Source of the DNA: Actinomycetota bacterium
GTDB taxonomy: Bacteria > Actinomycetota > Coriobacteriia > Anaerosomatales > Anaerosomataceae
Assembly: GCA_004348925.1 (NCBI GenBank)
Contig: RCMX01000006.1
Span: 260,363-315,482 of the forward strand
Direction of reading: 5' to 3'
DNA length: 55,120 nt
The notes below the pieces were generated by a model. The model saw only the letters and a program-made list of their open reading frames with translations. It ran no database searches and was not told the DNA's origin. The position numbers and the translations under genes are program-made. Every line of letters starts with the position of its first letter. The first letter of the stretch is position 1. Of the stretch, positions 52,395 to 55,120 are shown one piece after another.

Positions 52395-52412
52395 ACAGTT
52401 ATCGGCAACTGT
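52395..52412. promoter_or_regulatory. AbiEi operator candidate
   Basis: ACAGTT-ATCGGC-AACTGT, a 6-bp perfect inverted repeat 16 bp upstream of the AbiEi ATG. A TATAT box lies between the repeat and the start codon, so transcription may begin almost at the ATG. Confidence 0.55.
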
Positions 52413-52434
52413 AGTCGTTATTATGCCAACGCGC

Positions 52435-52618
52435 TTTGGGCACCAAATCGGGCACCAAGACGATGCCGAAGACCGATCCTCGGCAACAGGGATGTTTGGG
52501 CACCAAGAACGGAGCGGACTGGAGCGAAATGGCCTTTGAGCTGCGGCTTTGCCCACCGGAGAGCCCTCAGAAGGCCTCGAATTGTAGCCCCATTTCGGGC
52601 GCGCAACAGGGAATTGCC
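52435..52618. repeat. dispersed repeat Rp1, tandem GGGCACCAAA block plus GC-rich tail
   Basis: Starts with the TTTGGGCACCAAATCGGGC block seen in R1-R3, repeats TTTGGGCACCAA at 52495, and ends in a region (GAGCTGCGGCTTTG...GCAACAGGGAATT) alignable with 53886-54048. It fills the gap between the AbiEi start and the upstream gene; no open reading frame was supported. Confidence 0.6.
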
Positions 52619-52659
52619 GATGGCGGCAAGCCCGCGGAGGATCACCGGATCAAGTCGGT

Positions 52660-53760
52660 TCACGATCGATCCTCTCGCTCCACGAGAGCGCGTAGCCGAC
52701 GCTCGTAAAGGTGCTCGGACTGCTCCCGGCCACGGACGGGATAGTCATACAGGTCCAGATAGAGCTGAAGGTCGGAGACCACCTTCCACCCGCCTTTCGA
52801 CAGCTGCCGGTCGTAGAACGCGGACTCGCGGTAGTAGGGCACGGTCAGGTTGACGTTCCCGCCGCGCTCGACCCGTCGCGCGCCCAGACTGGCAAGCGCT
52901 GGCGCCACGTCGTCGAGATCCCTCACGTAGACGTCGGCGACGTCGAAGGCGGAGAAGCGGTCCACGAGCGACGCACCGGCGTGACCTGTGAAGGCGTGGT
53001 CCGTGCCGGCGGCGTCAAACGCCTCACCGATACGGGGCGACAGTTCGTCGGCGCTCGGCGCGAGGATGAAGTAGCTGTGTGTCGCCGGTCGCCTGCGGCC
53101 TCGATACGCCGAGGTCCAGTCACGCAACAGCTCTGCTGCATGGCGAAGCACGATGCCCTCGTCGCGCCTGGACACGTAGCCGCGCCCTTCAAGCTCCCCG
53201 ATCACCTTCGACACGTAGCCCGGCGTGAGGCGGATACGCTCGTCTTTCGAGCTGACGGCGCTCGCTATCTCACGTACACCCATCGGCGCGCGCGCGACTA
53301 AGAGGGTGCGCAAGACGAGCGACGCCTTGTCCGAGAAGAGGTCTCTGTGCCCCCGCTTCTCCTTTGCCGGATTCGCGAAGCCACGGCGGTCGATGTGGAT
53401 CCCGGGCGCCTGGAGCCATGCATTGCCCGCATAGTCGATGAAGGCGGTGTTCGCATAGCGCAGCAACTGCTGACTGGCCGGGCTGAGGTACAGGGAGGCG
53501 ATGACGGGAATCGAGGAGTCGTCCTGCGACGAGGCAACACGCGCGAGTTCGACCGCGTCGATCAACTGCGCCCGGCTGGCGCCGCGGTGCAGCTCGATGC
53601 CGAGAGCCACGTCCCCGCTGGCAAGGTGAACGACAACGTGAGCCGCCGGCGCATGGCCTCGCGATTGGCTCGGACTCACCTCGACTGCGGCATCCGGGAA
53701 GATGTCCCGAAGGGCGTGCTCCAAGTCGCGATATTCGTCGTCTGCGCTGGCTGCGACCAT
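52660..53760 (-). CDS. large AbiEi-like antitoxin/regulator without a visible partner
   Basis: 366 residues from ATG 53760 with GGAGG four bases upstream. The first ~150 residues resemble a restriction-endonuclease-like N-terminal domain (LYLSPASQQLLRYANTAFIDYAGNAWL). A winged helix follows near 165-210 (GVREIASAVSSKDERIRLTPGYVSKVIGEL) and a C-terminal AbiEi-like domain (FSAFDVADVYVRDLDDV, LYLDLYDYPVRGREQ). Such proteins normally precede an AbiEii toxin, but only Rp1 and the smaller AbiEi gene lie downstream, so it is an orphan or acts with the neighbouring toxin. Confidence 0.8.
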   Translation of the reverse strand: MVAASADDEYRDLEHALRDIFPDAAVEVSPSQSRGHAPAAHVVVHLASGDVALGIELHRGASRAQLIDAVELARVASSQDDSSIPVIASLYLSPASQQLLRYANTAFIDYAGNAWLQAPGIHIDRRGFANPAKEKRGHRDLFSDKASLVLRTLLVARAPMGVREIASAVSSKDERIRLTPGYVSKVIGELEGRGYVSRRDEGIVLRHAAELLRDWTSAYRGRRRPATHSYFILAPSADELSPRIGEAFDAAGTDHAFTGHAGASLVDRFSAFDVADVYVRDLDDVAPALASLGARRVERGGNVNLTVPYYRESAFYDRQLSKGGWKVVSDLQLYLDLYDYPVRGREQSEHLYERRLRALVEREDRS

Positions 53761-53815
53761 GTTTCCTCCAACGTATCTGTTTCCCAATCAGGAAACACAA
53801 TACTCTTTGGAAACA
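53760..53815. promoter_or_regulatory. four symmetric TGTTTCC/GGAAACA half-sites
   Basis: TGTTTCC at 53760 and 53778, GGAAACA at 53791 and 53809, so spacings are 18, 13 and 18 bp around a central palindrome. The first half-site covers the ribosome binding site and start codon of the gene, pointing to tight autoregulation. Confidence 0.6.
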
Positions 53816-53885
53816 TCCGAGGCAAACGCTACTTTCTATGCACTGCGGCACAGCTACGTCACGCCTTCGGATCGATTTGTGACAG

Positions 53886-54048
53886 TTTGGGCGACAAATC
53901 GGGCGACAACCGTGTTCTTGAGCAACAGGGATCGCTGAGCGGCACTTGAGTGCAGCGACACCCACTCTGAGCTGGGGTTTTGTCATCGGCGAGGCCTCAA
54001 GAGGCCGTGATTTGTCGCCCGATTCTATGCAAAGGACAGGGAATCTCA
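53886..54048. repeat. dispersed repeat Rp2
   Basis: TTTGGGCGACAAATCGGGC at the left, an inverted ATTTGTCGCCCGATT near 54010, and a CAAAGGACAGGGAATCT end similar to Rp1. It immediately precedes R3. The 500 bp between the AbiEi-like gene and the Fic gene hold only operators and repeats. Confidence 0.6.
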
Positions 54049-54068
54049 GGCCTCTGACCTGCGGTTTT

Positions 54069-54242
54069 ATGGTGCCCCCAAGGGAATTCGAATCCTGATT
54101 GTGCTTGTGACTATTGGTGACTGTTGGTACTCGATGGTACAGCAGAGCTGCGGTGAGTCCCAATAGCTACCAACGAGTACCAATAGTCACCATGTATTTG
54201 GGCACCAAATCGGGCACCAAGTCCGGGGCGCGATCCCAGCCG
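54069..54242. repeat. dispersed repeat R3 with tRNA-3'-end-like core
   Basis: Third copy of the R unit, nearest to R2 in the tandem block (GGGCACCAAA) and to R1 in its right end (GGGGCGCGATCCC). It lies just downstream of the Fic gene's stop. Confidence 0.75.
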
Positions 54243-54258
54243 GACTCGCTCATTCACT

Positions 54259-55120
54259 TCAGCCTCGCGAGTACTTGGATGCCCTGTAAGCCTCAAGGGC
54301 GGCGCGACTGGAGCGATACCGCCCGTCGGTGCCGATGATCGCCTCGAGCCGACCGCGTCCGGCCGCCTGCTTGAGTGCGGCCAGGCTGAACTCTTCGTCG
54401 GCAAGCGCCTCGAGCGGGACGTACTTCGCGGGGCCGGCGATGTTGGGGATGAGCCGATGGAGGTTGTCTATGACCGAGCGGGCGAGGAGCTCCGCGAGCG
54501 GGCCGAGATCATCGTGGTCGGCGCGATCGAGTGCTTTGATGTAGCGCCGTCGCTGCTCCTTGAAAACCACGATCGGCGGCCAGCCGAGGCGGGTCAGGAT
54601 GAGGTTGAGCAATAGCCGCCCGGTGCGCCCGTTGCCGTCGATGAACGGGTGCAGCCGCTCGAAGTCGACATGGATGCGCGCGAGAGCCTCCGGAACCTCG
54701 ATAACGCCGAGGCTGCCGTCAGCAAGCGCGCCGCCGAACTGATTCACCCGCTCCACCCAGGAGGAGACCCCCACCGGGACGAGCGGGTGCGTCGGCGGCG
54801 TCATCCCCCCCGGGAACGGGCGGATATCGTGCTGCCGGAAGCTGCCCGGCGCCTCGTCAGGGTAGGCGCTCGGGTGCGGCGCGACTTCCCACACCTTCGT
54901 CATCGCAAGCGTATGGATGCTGCGCACTTCGGTGACTGTGAGGAGGCCATCGTGCTCTCGTTCGTCCGGGTCGACACCTTGTTCGTAGACCCACCGAGCA
55001 GCTTCCGCGTAACCAAGGACCTCCATGTAGTCCTTGAGCTCCTTTGACCCGACTGCTCGACCCTGCTCCAGGAGCTGCTCGACCTCGCGCAGCACGAGCG
55101 TGTTTCCCTCGATCGCCGTG
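54259..55120 (-). CDS. Fic-domain AMPylase, 5' end missing
   Basis: The frame runs off the right edge; at least 287 residues are present. The catalytic motif HPFIDGNGRTGR and the upstream LRQHDIRPFPG flap segment show a canonical Fic domain that transfers AMP (or another nucleotide) to protein hydroxyls. Beyond a possible GTG at 55095 the frame continues with TAIEGNTLVLREVEQ, the (S/T)xxxE(G/N) inhibitory helix of class II Fic proteins, so the true start is outside. A C-terminal winged-helix-like extension follows from ~220. Confidence 0.9.
   Translation of the reverse strand, partial: TAIEGNTLVLREVEQLLEQGRAVGSKELKDYMEVLGYAEAARWVYEQGVDPDEREHDGLLTVTEVRSIHTLAMTKVWEVAPHPSAYPDEAPGSFRQHDIRPFPGGMTPPTHPLVPVGVSSWVERVNQFGGALADGSLGVIEVPEALARIHVDFERLHPFIDGNGRTGRLLLNLILTRLGWPPIVVFKEQRRRYIKALDRADHDDLGPLAELLARSVIDNLHRLIPNIAGPAKYVPLEALADEEFSLAALKQAAGRGRLEAIIGTDGRYRSSRAALEAYRASKYSRG

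Noticed and set aside
43821-54242. R repeats as integron attC sites with toxin-antitoxin cassettes
   Set aside because: The spacing and gene content are suggestive, but canonical RYYYAAC/GTTRRRY core pairs are absent, no integron integrase is seen, and a tRNA 3'-end core explains the repeats better.

Overview
The window is high-GC DNA with frequent GTG and some TTG starts, strong AGGAGG-type ribosome binding sites and tightly packed, often stop/start-overlapping genes. A 2-oxoacid:ferredoxin oxidoreductase cluster, many multiheme c-type cytochromes, an ADP-forming acyl-CoA synthetase and a cell-wall-binding-repeat-2 surface protein suggest an anaerobic or facultative Gram-positive actinobacterium, plausibly of a Coriobacteriia-like lineage. 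That placement is inference; no rRNA is present.

Layout. 1-3.4 kb: porG-porD-porA (minus, porA cut by the left edge) and a secreted octaheme-type cytochrome. 3.4-11.6 kb: housekeeping and accessory genes (AMP-forming acyl-CoA ligase with an XRE-cupin regulator, CDGSH protein, SDR, YaiI, LysE exporter, tubby/LURP-like protein) ending in a VapBC pair with its own palindromic operator. 11.7-14.3 kb: a CAP-domain/CWB2 surface protein flanked by a 128-bp direct repeat that carries the 3' part of tRNA-Asp and its terminator. 14.4-25.8 kb: DUF305 and SHOCT proteins, a lone cobalamin-binding domain with the CarH W-x9-EH light-sensor signature joined to a FtsX/LolD-type ABC transporter, TetR, DUF72, a beta-solenoid protein, a CDF transporter and tRNA-Val.

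25.8-35.7 kb is the physiological centrepiece. A minus-strand operon encodes a 4-heme membrane cytochrome, a Tat-exported four-cluster ferredoxin, an NrfD quinol subunit and four membrane-anchored multiheme cytochromes (11, 9, 9 and 12 sites), about 45 haem sites in total. Divergent from it is a PhoB/PhoR-type two-component system. 11-bp direct-repeat boxes lie upstream of the system and again downstream of the kinase. The likely job is electron exchange between the quinone pool and an extracytoplasmic partner.

35.7-42.6 kb: FAD oxidoreductases and a fused ADP-forming acyl-CoA synthetase, interrupted by a winged-helix/nucleotidyltransferase pair whose toxin-like gene is truncated; an intact paralogous pair lies at 42.7-43.6 kb. 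From 43.8 kb to the right edge the DNA is accessory. Three copies (R1-R3) of a ~170-bp repeat begin with a tRNA 3'-end-like core. They delimit a metal-efflux/envelope segment (two CDF proteins, ArsR, methyltransferase, NlpC/P60, cupredoxin-like protein) and a toxin-antitoxin segment (AbiEi/AbiEii, an orphan large AbiEi-like protein), with a Fic protein after R3. I read this as stepwise accretion of small mobile segments at a tRNA-type attachment site, each bringing defence or toxin-antitoxin genes with their own operators.
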